DNA from: Paenibacillus protaetiae
GTDB taxonomy: Bacteria; Bacillota; Bacilli; Paenibacillales; Paenibacillaceae
Assembly: GCF_004135365.1 (NCBI RefSeq)
Contig: NZ_CP035492.1
Location: 1,674,001-1,738,000, forward strand
Length of the DNA stretch: 64,000 nt
Direction: 5' to 3'
Shown piece by piece: positions 47,170-58,267 of the stretch. The notes under the pieces were generated by a model. It saw nothing but the letters and a program-made list of their open reading frames with translations. It had not been told where the DNA came from and ran no database searches. A program made the position numbers and the translations under genes. Each line of letters starts with the position of its first letter. Position 1 is the first letter of the stretch.

Positions 47170-47513
47170 ATGCAGCCTATTCATAAACAGCAAGTCCAGG
47201 AAAAACTCGATTCGTTTTTGAACCAGGACGTCTTTCTCCATCTGGAAACGACAACCGGATCCTACGCTTCCCTGAAAGGGGAGAAAGCGGTATCTGTCTG
47301 CGCTTTTATCCGAAATGGCAAAATTCATTATGAACGCGGACAAATTACAGGCAGCGGGCCGTTCCGCGTCGGATTGAAGATGGGGAAGGCTGGGTTTATG
47401 CAGAAGGTCTTACCGACTTTGAGGTGATGGAGGACCATAAGCTGCTCCTTGCCGGCCACGATGAAGAGGGGCAACTGGGCATCGCTCTGCAGCTTAGCCC
47501 AAAACCGTTTTGA
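47170..47513 (+). CDS. yojF: YojF family protein (DUF1806), frameshifted
   Basis: About 114 residues when one G is added at 47382-47385. The first frame has DVFLHLETTTGSYASLKGEK and AFIRNGKIHYERGQITG, typical of YojF. The second frame continues EGWVYAEGLTDFEV and LLLAGHDEEGQLGIALQLS to a TGA at 47511-47513. In Bacillus yojF is next to yojG/bshB2, exactly as here; its role is unknown. A ribosome site (GATAAGGAG) precedes ATG 47170, 44 bases after the lyase stop. Confidence 0.85.
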
Positions 47514-47533
47514 CGATAGAGAGGAGAATGAAG

Positions 47534-48226
47534 ATGAGCCGCCCCGTATTAGCGGTCTTCCCGCATCCTGACGACGAATCCTTTGGCAAAGCAGGCGCTC
47601 TCGCGCTGCATGCAAAGGAAGGTTCACCAATTACTTTAATTTGCGCCACCTCCGGACAAATGGGACGACGGATGGGCAACCCTTTTTTCGCTAATCGCGA
47701 AACATTGCCTCATATCCGGGAAAAAGAGCTGCAAGACGCCTGCCTGGCAATCGGCATTACGGATTTGCGGATGTGGGGACTCTTGGATAAAACACTTCAG
47801 TTCGAGGATCCGGAGCAATTAGCAGACCGGATTTACGAAACCATTCTAGAAATCCGCCCTTTCCGGATTTATTCGTATTATCCCGAACACGGCGTACATC
47901 CCGACCATGACGCCCTTGCGGATGCCACCATCCGTGCAGTTGCCCGGCTGCCGCTTGAAGAAAGACCCGAAATTTACGCTTCTGCCTTCTCCAAAAACTG
48001 TCTGGAAGCGCTTGGCGCTCCCGATGTTGTGCTGAATGTTTCAAGCGTGCTGCACGAGAAAATGGCGGCTATCCGCGCGCACCGCTCCCAATCGGAAGTC
48101 ATCACCCGCAAGCTGGATGAACAGCTGGCGTCCGGCAGCGCACTCGAAGAGGAGCTGCTGGCGCCGCAAAAACGCGAGCAGTTCTGGATATACCGCTGGA
48201 CAGACACGCTTGCGCAGCATCCATAA
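47534..48226 (+). CDS. bshB2: Bacillithiol biosynthesis deacetylase BshB2
   Basis: Zinc-dependent LmbE-like deacetylase of 230 residues. In Bacillus it removes acetyl from GlcNAc-malate in bacillithiol synthesis, or acts on bacillithiol conjugates. Metal-binding HPDDES is at residues 11-16, with GVHPDHDALADATI later. The ATG at 47534 is preferred: GAGAGGAG lies seven bases upstream, whereas the earlier ATG at 47528 is too close. It follows yojF by 20 bases and ends before a bidirectional terminator. bshA and bshC are not in the window. Confidence 0.9.
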   Translation: MSRPVLAVFPHPDDESFGKAGALALHAKEGSPITLICATSGQMGRRMGNPFFANRETLPHIREKELQDACLAIGITDLRMWGLLDKTLQFEDPEQLADRIYETILEIRPFRIYSYYPEHGVHPDHDALADATIRAVARLPLEERPEIYASAFSKNCLEALGAPDVVLNVSSVLHEKMAAIRAHRSQSEVITRKLDEQLASGSALEEELLAPQKREQFWIYRWTDTLAQHP

Positions 48227-48259
48227 CCGGCTTGCAGGCGCCATCCGGCGCAAAAAAAT

Positions 48260-48300
48260 AAGCGGAGATGGAAAGCTGCTACAGCCATCCATCTCCGCTT
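48260..48300. terminator. Bidirectional terminator between bshB2 and the dnaJ-side genes
   Basis: AAGCGGAGATGG (48260-48271) and CCATCTCCGCTT (48289-48300) form a 12-base stem. The minus strand exits into seven T (near 48252-48258), the plus strand into GATCCTTTT. It serves convergent units. Confidence 0.85.
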
Positions 48301-48338
48301 GATCCTTTTCAAGCCCCTGTTCAAAAGCAGGGCAGCGG

Positions 48339-48542
48339 TTAGAATATCGTCTGCAAATCGCCGCCGATTTGCTGAATTAATCGGGAAGCACGGTCAGCAA
48401 TATCCCTGTCCACCACAACGGTCAACATGCCGTTCTCCGGCAGCCCCGCCACATCAAGCGCCCGTAAAGCCTGCAATTTATGAATCGCTTCCTGCGCTGC
48501 TTCAGGACCGCCAAACAAAGCCCGAATTTCTACCGAATCCAT
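48339..48542 (-). CDS. Unknown small protein (67 aa)
   Basis: Not recognised. The 67 residues form an alpha/beta-like pattern: a helix (GGPEAAQEAIHKLQALRALDV), a strand (GMLTVVVDRD), a second helix (IADRASRLIQQIGG). The ATG at 48542 is preceded by GAGGCGCGGAGC, a weak site. It follows the YfhD-like gene by 14 bases and lies before the terminator, at the end of the dnaK-dnaJ side of the chromosome. Conserved small genes often lie here in Paenibacillus-like genomes, but I assign no function. Confidence 0.6.
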   Translation of the reverse strand: MDSVEIRALFGGPEAAQEAIHKLQALRALDVAGLPENGMLTVVVDRDIADRASRLIQQIGGDLQTIF

Positions 48543-48556
48543 CTGCTCCGCGCCTC

Positions 48557-48724
48557 TTACAGATCACGGCGCTGTTTTGCCCGCTCATCAGCGGAAGCGG
48601 CGCGTTCCTGTGCTTCCCAATCATCTTCATCAGCAAGCGCTTCTGAAAACTCCACGTCCTCGTTTAAGCCAACCGGCAAATCGCCAAAATTCACTTTTAT
48701 ATCTTTTTTATTTTTATTTGCCAC
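48557..48724 (-). CDS. YfhD-like small protein
   Basis: A 55-residue acidic, hydrophilic protein starting at GTG 48724 (AAAAGGAGC ten bases ahead), with DVEFSEALADEDDWEAQERA and SADERAKQRRDL, the pattern of YfhD proteins of Bacillaceae, which are made during sporulation in some species. The longer ORF to 48862 adds 46 residues of unrelated sequence and is not used. It is 14 bases from the next small gene. Confidence 0.65.
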   Translation of the reverse strand: MANKNKKDIKVNFGDLPVGLNEDVEFSEALADEDDWEAQERAASADERAKQRRDL

Positions 48725-48877
48725 TGTCAAACAGCTCCTTTTCCGGCAATGCGGATTTGTAATCAGAACGGACTGATAAGTAGCATGTGCAGCATGACTG
48801 TTTTTATTCGCTTGCCTAACGGCCGGGAAGTTTACAATAGCTATTCGAACGCCAATCATCAAAAAAAACGTCCCGGG

Positions 48878-50013
48878 CTACTCGCCGCGGAACGCTTTTT
48901 TCATTCTTTCGAATATGGACTCATGATGTTCGTCTTGATCGTCCGGCGTCATACCGCCGTCCCCCCGCCAAATTGACGAAGAAGCTCCTTCTGCTCTTCC
49001 GTCAGCTTGGTTGGCGTAACAACCGTCACTTTTACATGCTGGTCGCCTTGGCCATAGCCGCGCAGCTTCGGAACGCCTTTGCCTTTGAGACGGAAGTAGG
49101 TGCCCGTTTGTGTGCCTGCGGGCACTTTCAGCTTCACCTTTTCCGTTAAGGTCGGCACTTCGATTTCGTCGCCGAGCGCCGCCTGCACAAACGAAAGCGG
49201 AACTTCGCAATAAATATCGTCGCCTTCGCGTTCGAAAAACTCATGCGATTTGACGCGGATGACAATGTACAAATCGCCGGACGGACCGCCGTTATGCCCC
49301 GCTTCGCCTTCGCCGGACAAACGGATTTGCGCGCCGTCATCGACGCCCGCCGGGATGCGGACATTAATTTTACGCTGTTTTTTCACTTTGCCTGCACCAT
49401 GGCAGGTAGAGCATTTTTCTTTGATGACACGCCCTGTGCCGCTGCAGTTCGAGCAGGCACGGCGGTTGACCATACGGCCAAACGGCGTGTTTTGCACGAC
49501 CTCTTGCTGGCCTGTGCCGCGGCATACCGAACAAGTTTCCGGTCTGGTGCCTGCCTTGGCACCTGAACCGTGGCAAGTATCACACGATTCCGTACGCGGG
49601 ATCGTAATTTCCGTTTCCTTGCCGAACACCGCTTCTTTGAACTCAACCGTCATTGTATATTGCAGATCGTTGCCGCGCTGCGGCGCATTAGGATCTCTGC
49701 GGCCGCCGCCGCCAAAGAACATATCGAATATATCGCCAAAGCCGCCGAAGTCCTGGCCGCCGCCAAAACCGCCGCCGCCCATGCCCTGGTTCGGATCGAC
49801 ATGGCCAAACCGGTCATACGTGCTGCGTTTGCTCTCATCGCTCAGCACATCGTACGCTTCTTTCACTTCTTTGAACTTTTCCTCAGCGTTCGCTTCCTTG
49901 TTTACGTCCGGATGGTATTTGCGCGCAAGCTGACGATACGCTTTTTTAATCTCATCCGCCGACGCGCTTTTCCCTACTCCAAGCACCTCATAATAATCAC
50001 GCTTTTCCGCCAA
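48878..50013 (-). CDS. dnaJ: Chaperone protein DnaJ, frameshifted near the C-terminus
   Basis: Hsp40 co-chaperone that delivers substrates to DnaK and stimulates its ATPase. The J domain with HPD is intact ([11 protein letters not shown]), followed by the Gly/Phe linker ([15 protein letters not shown]), four zinc-binding CxxCxGxG repeats and the C-terminal dimer domain. The uncorrected frame stops at 48949 after RQFGGGTAV. Adding one G in the C6 run 48961-48966 gives the expected tail [14 protein letters not shown] and a stop at 48878 (about 378 residues). The start is TTG 50013 after GGGGGTGA. Fourth gene of the heat-shock operon. Confidence 0.94.
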
Positions 50014-50116
50014 CAGTTCTCACCCCCGCCCGAATAGCACCACTTTTACAGCAAGAAGGCCAAAGCCGGGAAGCCCCCTGACTTTGACCCCTCACCTCAT
50101 TTACCTCGTTTGAGGT

Positions 50117-51979
<1,863 letters not shown>

Positions 51980-52014
51980 TCATTTCATTTAACATCCTAT
52001 TCATTTATCAAACA

Positions 52015-52581
52015 TTAGCCGCTGACTTTAACCATAGCCGGGCGCAGTACACGATCCTTCAGCATATAGCCTTTTTGCACTTCTTCAACGACAACGCCTT
52101 CTTCATGCTCTTCGGATTCCACTTGCATAATGGCTTGATGAAATTCCGGATTAAACGGCTCGCCAACCGATTGAATCGGCTTCAGGCCTTCCTGCTCGAG
52201 CGTCTGGGCCAATTGGCGGAAAATCATATCCACGCCTTTGGTGAACGACTCATAATCGCCGCCTTGGGCAGCGGCAGCAGTCGCGCGCTCAAAATTGTCC
52301 ACAATCGGAAGCAGCTGAGTAATCAGCTTCATCGAAGCGTAAGCGGAGAGCTCTTCGCGTTCTTTCATCGTTCGGCGGCGATAGTTATCAAAATCCGCCT
52401 GCGCGCGTAAGTAGCGCTGTTGGTTTTCCTCAGCCAGCTTCTCCAGCTCGGCAAGGCGGGAATCTTCCTGCACCGTCTCGTTTGGCTCCTCTGCAGCCTG
52501 CTCAGCCGCATCCGCAGATTCAACAGCTTCTGTCGCTTCATTATGTTCCTGCTCTTCATATTGTTGCTCTTTCGTACTCAC
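52015..52581 (-). CDS. grpE: Nucleotide exchange factor GrpE
   Basis: Releases ADP from DnaK. From GTG 52581 (AAGGAGG eight bases upstream) it has 188 residues: an acidic N-terminal part, a long coiled coil with ENQQRYLRAQADFDNYRRRT, and the beta domain PFNPEFHQAIMQVESEEHEEG and the end VRPAMVKVSG-like tail. The reading frame could extend to 52623 but without homology. Confidence 0.96.
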   Translation of the reverse strand: MSTKEQQYEEQEHNEATEAVESADAAEQAAEEPNETVQEDSRLAELEKLAEENQQRYLRAQADFDNYRRRTMKEREELSAYASMKLITQLLPIVDNFERATAAAAQGGDYESFTKGVDMIFRQLAQTLEQEGLKPIQSVGEPFNPEFHQAIMQVESEEHEEGVVVEEVQKGYMLKDRVLRPAMVKVSG

Positions 52582-52610
52582 ACTTGTCACCTCCTTAAAA
52601 TCGGTGTCGT

Positions 52611-53636
52611 TTATTTGTACCATTTGCCAAGCAGAACGTTCATTTTTTTGGACAACGCATCCAGCAAGCTGATCACTTTGCCATATTCCATTCGGGTCGG
52701 GCCCAAAATGCCAATCGTGCCAAGCGGATGACCATCCGATTCATAAGTTGCGGTAATCAAGCTGCAGTTCGAGATCGCTTCATGATCATTTTCCGTACCG
52801 ATGCGGACTTGTATCCCTGATGGCAGCGAGGAAAACATACGCATTATGGTAGGCGTTTCCTCCAGCAAATCCAATATCGTTTTCACTTTGTCGACGTCCT
52901 TGAATTCCGGCTGCGTCAGCATGTTGGTTGCTCCGCTCATAAAGACGCGATGCTCATCGCCGCTTTGCAGCACGCCGTCAAGCGCCTTCATCAGTTCTTC
53001 GCAATGGTCGACGTAACGTTCGAGTTCCTGCCCGACTTCCGAATACAACCTCGATTTCAGGCGTGTAAGCGGAACACCGGTCAATTTATGATTCAAAATA
53101 TTTACAACCTTCTCCAGGTCGCCCATATCCAAATCCGGCGGGATGGTGATCGTTTTATTCTCAACATGCCCCGTATTCGTTACAATAATCGCCACAGCGG
53201 ACGTCTGGTCAAGCGGGATCAGGCCAAAATGCTTTAAAGACGTATTGAACATTTCCGGACCAAGCACAATCGACGTGTAATTGGTCAGATTGGACATAAT
53301 CATGGCCGTATGCTGTACAACCTGCTCCATTTGCGTCATTTGCTCGGTAAAAAACGACCGCAGCGACTGCAAATCATGCTCTTCAATTGCATTCAGTTTT
53401 ACCAGATGGTCGACATAATAACGGTAACCTTTTGTAGAAGGCACGCGCCCTGCCGAAGTATGCGGCTGCTCCAAAAAGCCAAGCTCCTCCAAATCCGCCA
53501 TCTCATTGCGGATCGTTGCCGGGCTGAACGCGACATCGCCGCGTTTGGAAATGCTTCGGGAACCAACCGGTTCAGCCGAGCGGATATAGTCGTCAATAAT
53601 TGCATTCAAAATCATTCGTTGGCGATCCGTCAACAT
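52611..53636 (-). CDS. hrcA: Heat-inducible transcription repressor HrcA
   Basis: Repressor that binds CIRCE. From ATG 53636 (AAAAGGGGG seven bases upstream) it has 341 residues: winged-helix N-terminus (LTDRQRMILNAIIDDYI, SPATIRNEMADLEELG) and the C-terminal dimer domain. It controls its own operon through the perfect CIRCE at 53683-53709; GroEL is the usual co-factor for its folding. Confidence 0.97.
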   Translation of the reverse strand: MLTDRQRMILNAIIDDYIRSAEPVGSRSISKRGDVAFSPATIRNEMADLEELGFLEQPHTSAGRVPSTKGYRYYVDHLVKLNAIEEHDLQSLRSFFTEQMTQMEQVVQHTAMIMSNLTNYTSIVLGPEMFNTSLKHFGLIPLDQTSAVAIIVTNTGHVENKTITIPPDLDMGDLEKVVNILNHKLTGVPLTRLKSRLYSEVGQELERYVDHCEELMKALDGVLQSGDEHRVFMSGATNMLTQPEFKDVDKVKTILDLLEETPTIMRMFSSLPSGIQVRIGTENDHEAISNCSLITATYESDGHPLGTIGILGPTRMEYGKVISLLDALSKKMNVLLGKWYK

Positions 53637-53682
53637 TTCATAACCCCCTTTTGGCTTGGAACAGCAGCTCATCTGTCACTCG

Positions 53683-53709
53683 TTAGCACTCATTAGACTC
53701 GAGTGCTAA
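53683..53709 (-). promoter_or_regulatory. CIRCE operator (HrcA binding site)
   Basis: Perfect inverted repeat TTAGCACTC-N9-GAGTGCTAA, between the promoter and hrcA. Defining operator of class I heat-shock genes in Firmicutes. Confidence 0.98.
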
Positions 53710-53720
53710 TCATTAATACA

Positions 53721-53750
53721 AAAATACCAAACCCACTCGTTTGTTGTCAA
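53721..53750 (-). promoter_or_regulatory. SigA-type promoter of hrcA-grpE-dnaK-dnaJ
   Basis: Minus strand TTGACA (53750-53745), 18 bases, TATTTT (53726-53721), immediately upstream of the CIRCE. Confidence 0.75.
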
Positions 53751-53786
53751 GTCGGTTTGGCATTTTCGGCTGGATCTGTCCAACAG

Positions 53787-54266
53787 CTAATCGATCATCC
53801 GAAGAACAGCAATTTCGTCACAAGCATGCTGCTTCGGGCAATTGACGCAATCGGTCCAAACTTTTTCCGGAAAAATCTCTTTTTGCACAATATGGAATCC
53901 GTTTTTCTCAAAAAAGGAAACGGCATAAGTTAACGCCATAATTTTAGGAATCTTCTGCTCTTTGGCCATTGCAATCAAGCTGTCCACCAGCTTGCTGCCA
54001 ACGCCAAGGCCTTTATAGCCTTCGGTCATGCCCAGCGAGCGAATTTCAACCAGGTCGGCGCCTAGACGAGTTAGCGATCCGCAGCCAACGACAATGCCTT
54101 CTACCTCGGCAACTACAAAGCTGTCAATTTGCCGTTTCAGCACTTCCTTCGATCGGGGCAGCATAATCCCTTTCTGTGCGTAACCTTGAATCAATTCAAA
54201 TAAAGTGTCGACATCATGATCATTTGCCCGTCTGCAAACGGCTTCCAGCTTGCTTGTCGTCTTCAT
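53787..54266 (-). CDS. GNAT family N-acetyltransferase (ArgA-like)
   Basis: A 159-residue GNAT enzyme. The acetyl-CoA site is visible as EGYKGLGVGSKLVDSLIAMA. The tail with WTDCVNCPKQHACDEIAV (three cysteines) is typical of the N-acetylglutamate-synthase-like group of Firmicutes. Amino acid acetylation is a plausible but unproven reaction. It sits between hemW and hrcA, with its own candidate promoter. The ATG at 54266 follows ACGGAGGCG. Confidence 0.85.
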   Translation of the reverse strand: MKTTSKLEAVCRRANDHDVDTLFELIQGYAQKGIMLPRSKEVLKRQIDSFVVAEVEGIVVGCGSLTRLGADLVEIRSLGMTEGYKGLGVGSKLVDSLIAMAKEQKIPKIMALTYAVSFFEKNGFHIVQKEIFPEKVWTDCVNCPKQHACDEIAVLRMID

Positions 54267-54316
54267 GTCCGCTTTTCGCCTCCGTCCTGTGTATATTCAC
54301 GCCATCAATATGAATA

Positions 54317-54345
54317 AATATACATCAAGACATAGGCGTATACAA
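54317..54345 (-). promoter_or_regulatory. Candidate promoter for the GNAT gene
   Basis: Minus strand TTGTAT (54345-54340), 17 bases, TATATT (54322-54317), about 50 bases before the start. Confidence 0.5.
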
Positions 54346-54460
54346 GAGGCTTCCATAAATAATTTTTTCCGGTTCTAAGCGGGTTCAATCGGAGCTTTAT
54401 CCATTTTCTACTATAATAGAAGCACCATAATCGGCGCCATAAGCCTACTAAACAAAAAAA

Positions 54461-54501
54461 GCGATGCTGCATTAGCCGGACCCCGGCTCCAACAGCATCG
54501 C
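54461..54501 (-). terminator. Terminator downstream of lepA-hemW
   Basis: Minus strand GCGATGCTG / CAGCATCGC stem containing an inner AGCCGG/CCGGCT pair; followed by seven T. Confidence 0.87.
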
Positions 54502-54702
54502 CATTATTGTAAATCCTATTACCGGAAACAGGTTGTTTCCGTTTCGCCGAATTGCTGCACAGCGACGGCGCCAGCCTTCCCATTACAGCAAAGCATCCAT
54601 GTGGGCTAATTATCTATGCCCCCAAAAGCCATTTGGCGATAAGCGGCAGACGTTATCCATTCCAAAAGGGGATTCCGAAGCGTTTAACCGCTTCAAGGGC
54701 CA

Positions 54703-55863
54703 TTAAACCTCAATAAAAGCGGCAAATACTTCGTTGCCGAATAAAACGCCTTTATCCGTCAGGCGATATACCGTATCGCCGACGTTATCGATTTGCTGGA
54801 GCAGACCGTCCTGCTTCAGCTTATTGATAATCGGCCCGAAATGCCGCTCCAGGCTTTCACCCGGGAACTGGCGGGCAAAATCCGACGCCCGTACGCCTTC
54901 AAGCAGCCTTAACCCCACCATCATAAAATCTTCCATCGCTTCCGCTTCGGAAACGCGGTTTTCCTCCAGACGGGGGTAACCGGCTTTGCTTTTCTCAATG
55001 TAAGGCTGGACGCCCTTCACATTGATATGGCGCAGCCGTTCCGCATAACCATGCGCTCCCGCGCCAAGTCCGTAATACGGCTCATTGCGCCAATAAACGG
55101 AGTTATGGCGGCTTTCGAAGCCGGGGCGCGCAAAATTGCTGATTTCATAATGCCCGTAACCGGCTTGCTTCAAGCGGTCCATCAACAGCAAATACATTTG
55201 CAGCTCTTCATCCTCTTCCGGCAATGGAAGCTCGTTGCGCTCATACATCGTATGGAACAGCGTATTTTCTTCTACCTTCAAGCTGTACAGCGAGTAATGC
55301 GGCAGATCCAGCTCAAGCGCTTTATCTACGCTATGCGACAGCAGCTCCACCGTCTGCCCGGGCAGGCCAAACATCAAATCGATCGACAGATTCGTAAAAC
55401 CGGCCGCCCGCGCGTTCTCCAGGCTTCTGTACACATCATCCGTGTTATGGATACGGCCGATACGCTCCAGCAGCCCGTTATCAAACGACTGAACGCCAAA
55501 GCTGATCCGGTTCACGCCGCCCTGCTTCATCGCAGCCAGCTTATCCGGGTCAACCGTGCCCGGATTCGCTTCCATCGTAAATTCCACTTCGTTTGCGAGC
55601 GGGAAATAACGGCCAACAGACTGCAAGAAACGCTCCATCTGCGGAGGCGTCAGTACGGTAGGCGTGCCGCCGCCTACAAAGACGGTATCAATCTGCGCAG
55701 GAGGCATCAGCTTCACCGTATGCGCCATTTCGCGCTCCAGCGCATCCAGATAATCATCCACCGGCTGGCCTTTCAGCACATAGGAATTAAAGTCGCAATA
55801 AAAACATTTGTTCGTACAAAACGGAATATGAATATAAAGCGCACGTGGCGCATTCGTTGCCAT
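54703..55863 (-). CDS. hemW: HemW, radical SAM heme chaperone (HemN-like)
   Basis: A 386-residue radical SAM protein. The cluster motif CTNKCFYC (Cys16, Cys20, Cys23) is present. The HemW-type features GGGTPTVLTP and FGVQSFDNGLLERIGRIHN follow. The name HemN was used earlier, but this short form is thought to bind and transfer heme; the sequence alone cannot exclude other roles. It lies 13 bases after lepA, as in Bacillus. Confidence 0.93.
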   Translation of the reverse strand: MATNAPRALYIHIPFCTNKCFYCDFNSYVLKGQPVDDYLDALEREMAHTVKLMPPAQIDTVFVGGGTPTVLTPPQMERFLQSVGRYFPLANEVEFTMEANPGTVDPDKLAAMKQGGVNRISFGVQSFDNGLLERIGRIHNTDDVYRSLENARAAGFTNLSIDLMFGLPGQTVELLSHSVDKALELDLPHYSLYSLKVEENTLFHTMYERNELPLPEEDEELQMYLLLMDRLKQAGYGHYEISNFARPGFESRHNSVYWRNEPYYGLGAGAHGYAERLRHINVKGVQPYIEKSKAGYPRLEENRVSEAEAMEDFMMVGLRLLEGVRASDFARQFPGESLERHFGPIINKLKQDGLLQQIDNVGDTVYRLTDKGVLFGNEVFAAFIEV

Positions 55864-55876
55864 AATGGTAAAACTC

Positions 55877-57694
<1,818 letters not shown>

Positions 57695-57736
57695 GCCAAT
57701 CCCCCAACATTTCCAATATTGCTAACCATTCCGTCT

Positions 57737-57765
57737 ATTATAGCAATAACTAAGGGAGCCAGCAA
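57737..57765 (-). promoter_or_regulatory. SigA-type promoter of lepA-hemW
   Basis: Minus strand TTGCTG (57765-57760), 17 bases, perfect TATAAT (57742-57737). Confidence 0.75.
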
Positions 57766-57800
57766 TGCAAGAACATGAGGGACAAGCAACCCGCCGCCAA

Positions 57801-58205
57801 TTAGCTCGTCACAGAGTCAAATAACGAAACGACCCATTTGATGCCGCTTGTTGTAACCGTCTGCAGCAAGCCTGCCGTACCGTCCGCCAGCTTGTTGACA
57901 GCGGCGTTATCGCTTTGATCAATTGGCCTGCCGTTTTCTTTGGCCTGCTCTTCAGCCAGCCTGCGAACCTCCTGCAATTCCTTCTCCAGCTTGGCAATGC
58001 GCTGCTCGGTTAACCGGTCTCCTGTTGTTTCCGCCGCCGGCTTGCCGGAAGATACAGACGGTTCCGCTGCGATGGAAGAAGGCTGTCCGCCTTCGATCGG
58101 CCCGTAAATGCGCTCGATCCCAGAAGTGGATACCTCCATGCCATAGATCACCATAATGACAATCGCTCCGCCCAGCAGCACCCACTTCAACGCGTTCCAT
58201 CTCAT
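57801..58205 (-). CDS. YqxA-like membrane-anchored protein (DUF3679-like)
   Basis: 134 residues: one N-terminal helix (WVLLGGAIVIMVIYGMEVST), a linker, a coiled-coil-like charged stretch (EQRIAKLEKELQEVRRLAEE) and an amphipathic C-terminus. It lies between spoIIP and lepA, where Bacillus has yqxA. The membrane start and C-terminal pattern resemble YqxA only weakly, so the identity rests mainly on position. ATG 58205 has AAGGAG nine bases ahead. Confidence 0.62.
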   Translation of the reverse strand: MRWNALKWVLLGGAIVIMVIYGMEVSTSGIERIYGPIEGGQPSSIAAEPSVSSGKPAAETTGDRLTEQRIAKLEKELQEVRRLAEEQAKENGRPIDQSDNAAVNKLADGTAGLLQTVTTSGIKWVVSLFDSVTS

Positions 58206-58267
58206 GCACATTCACTCCTTCTCTTTGTTTTCATTCCGTTTCCCGCCCGCCGCCGCTTCCATGCCGG

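Larger units (their letters stand above)
54267..54702. other. Intergenic region between the GNAT gene and hemW
   Basis: About 436 bases without a supported gene. It holds a candidate promoter for the GNAT gene (54317-54345) and a strong terminator (54461-54501) for hemW. Another weak 6-base hairpin GAAGCG/CGCTTC lies just past the hemW stop (54677-54694). Between them (54502-54670) I see nothing recognisable; the 92-codon ORF at 54305-54583 runs through the terminator and is not counted. Confidence 0.6.

Noticed and set aside
54305-54583. 92-codon minus-strand ORF between GNAT and hemW
   Set aside because: It spans a strong terminator and part of the GNAT promoter region, lacks a ribosome site, and reads like random sequence.
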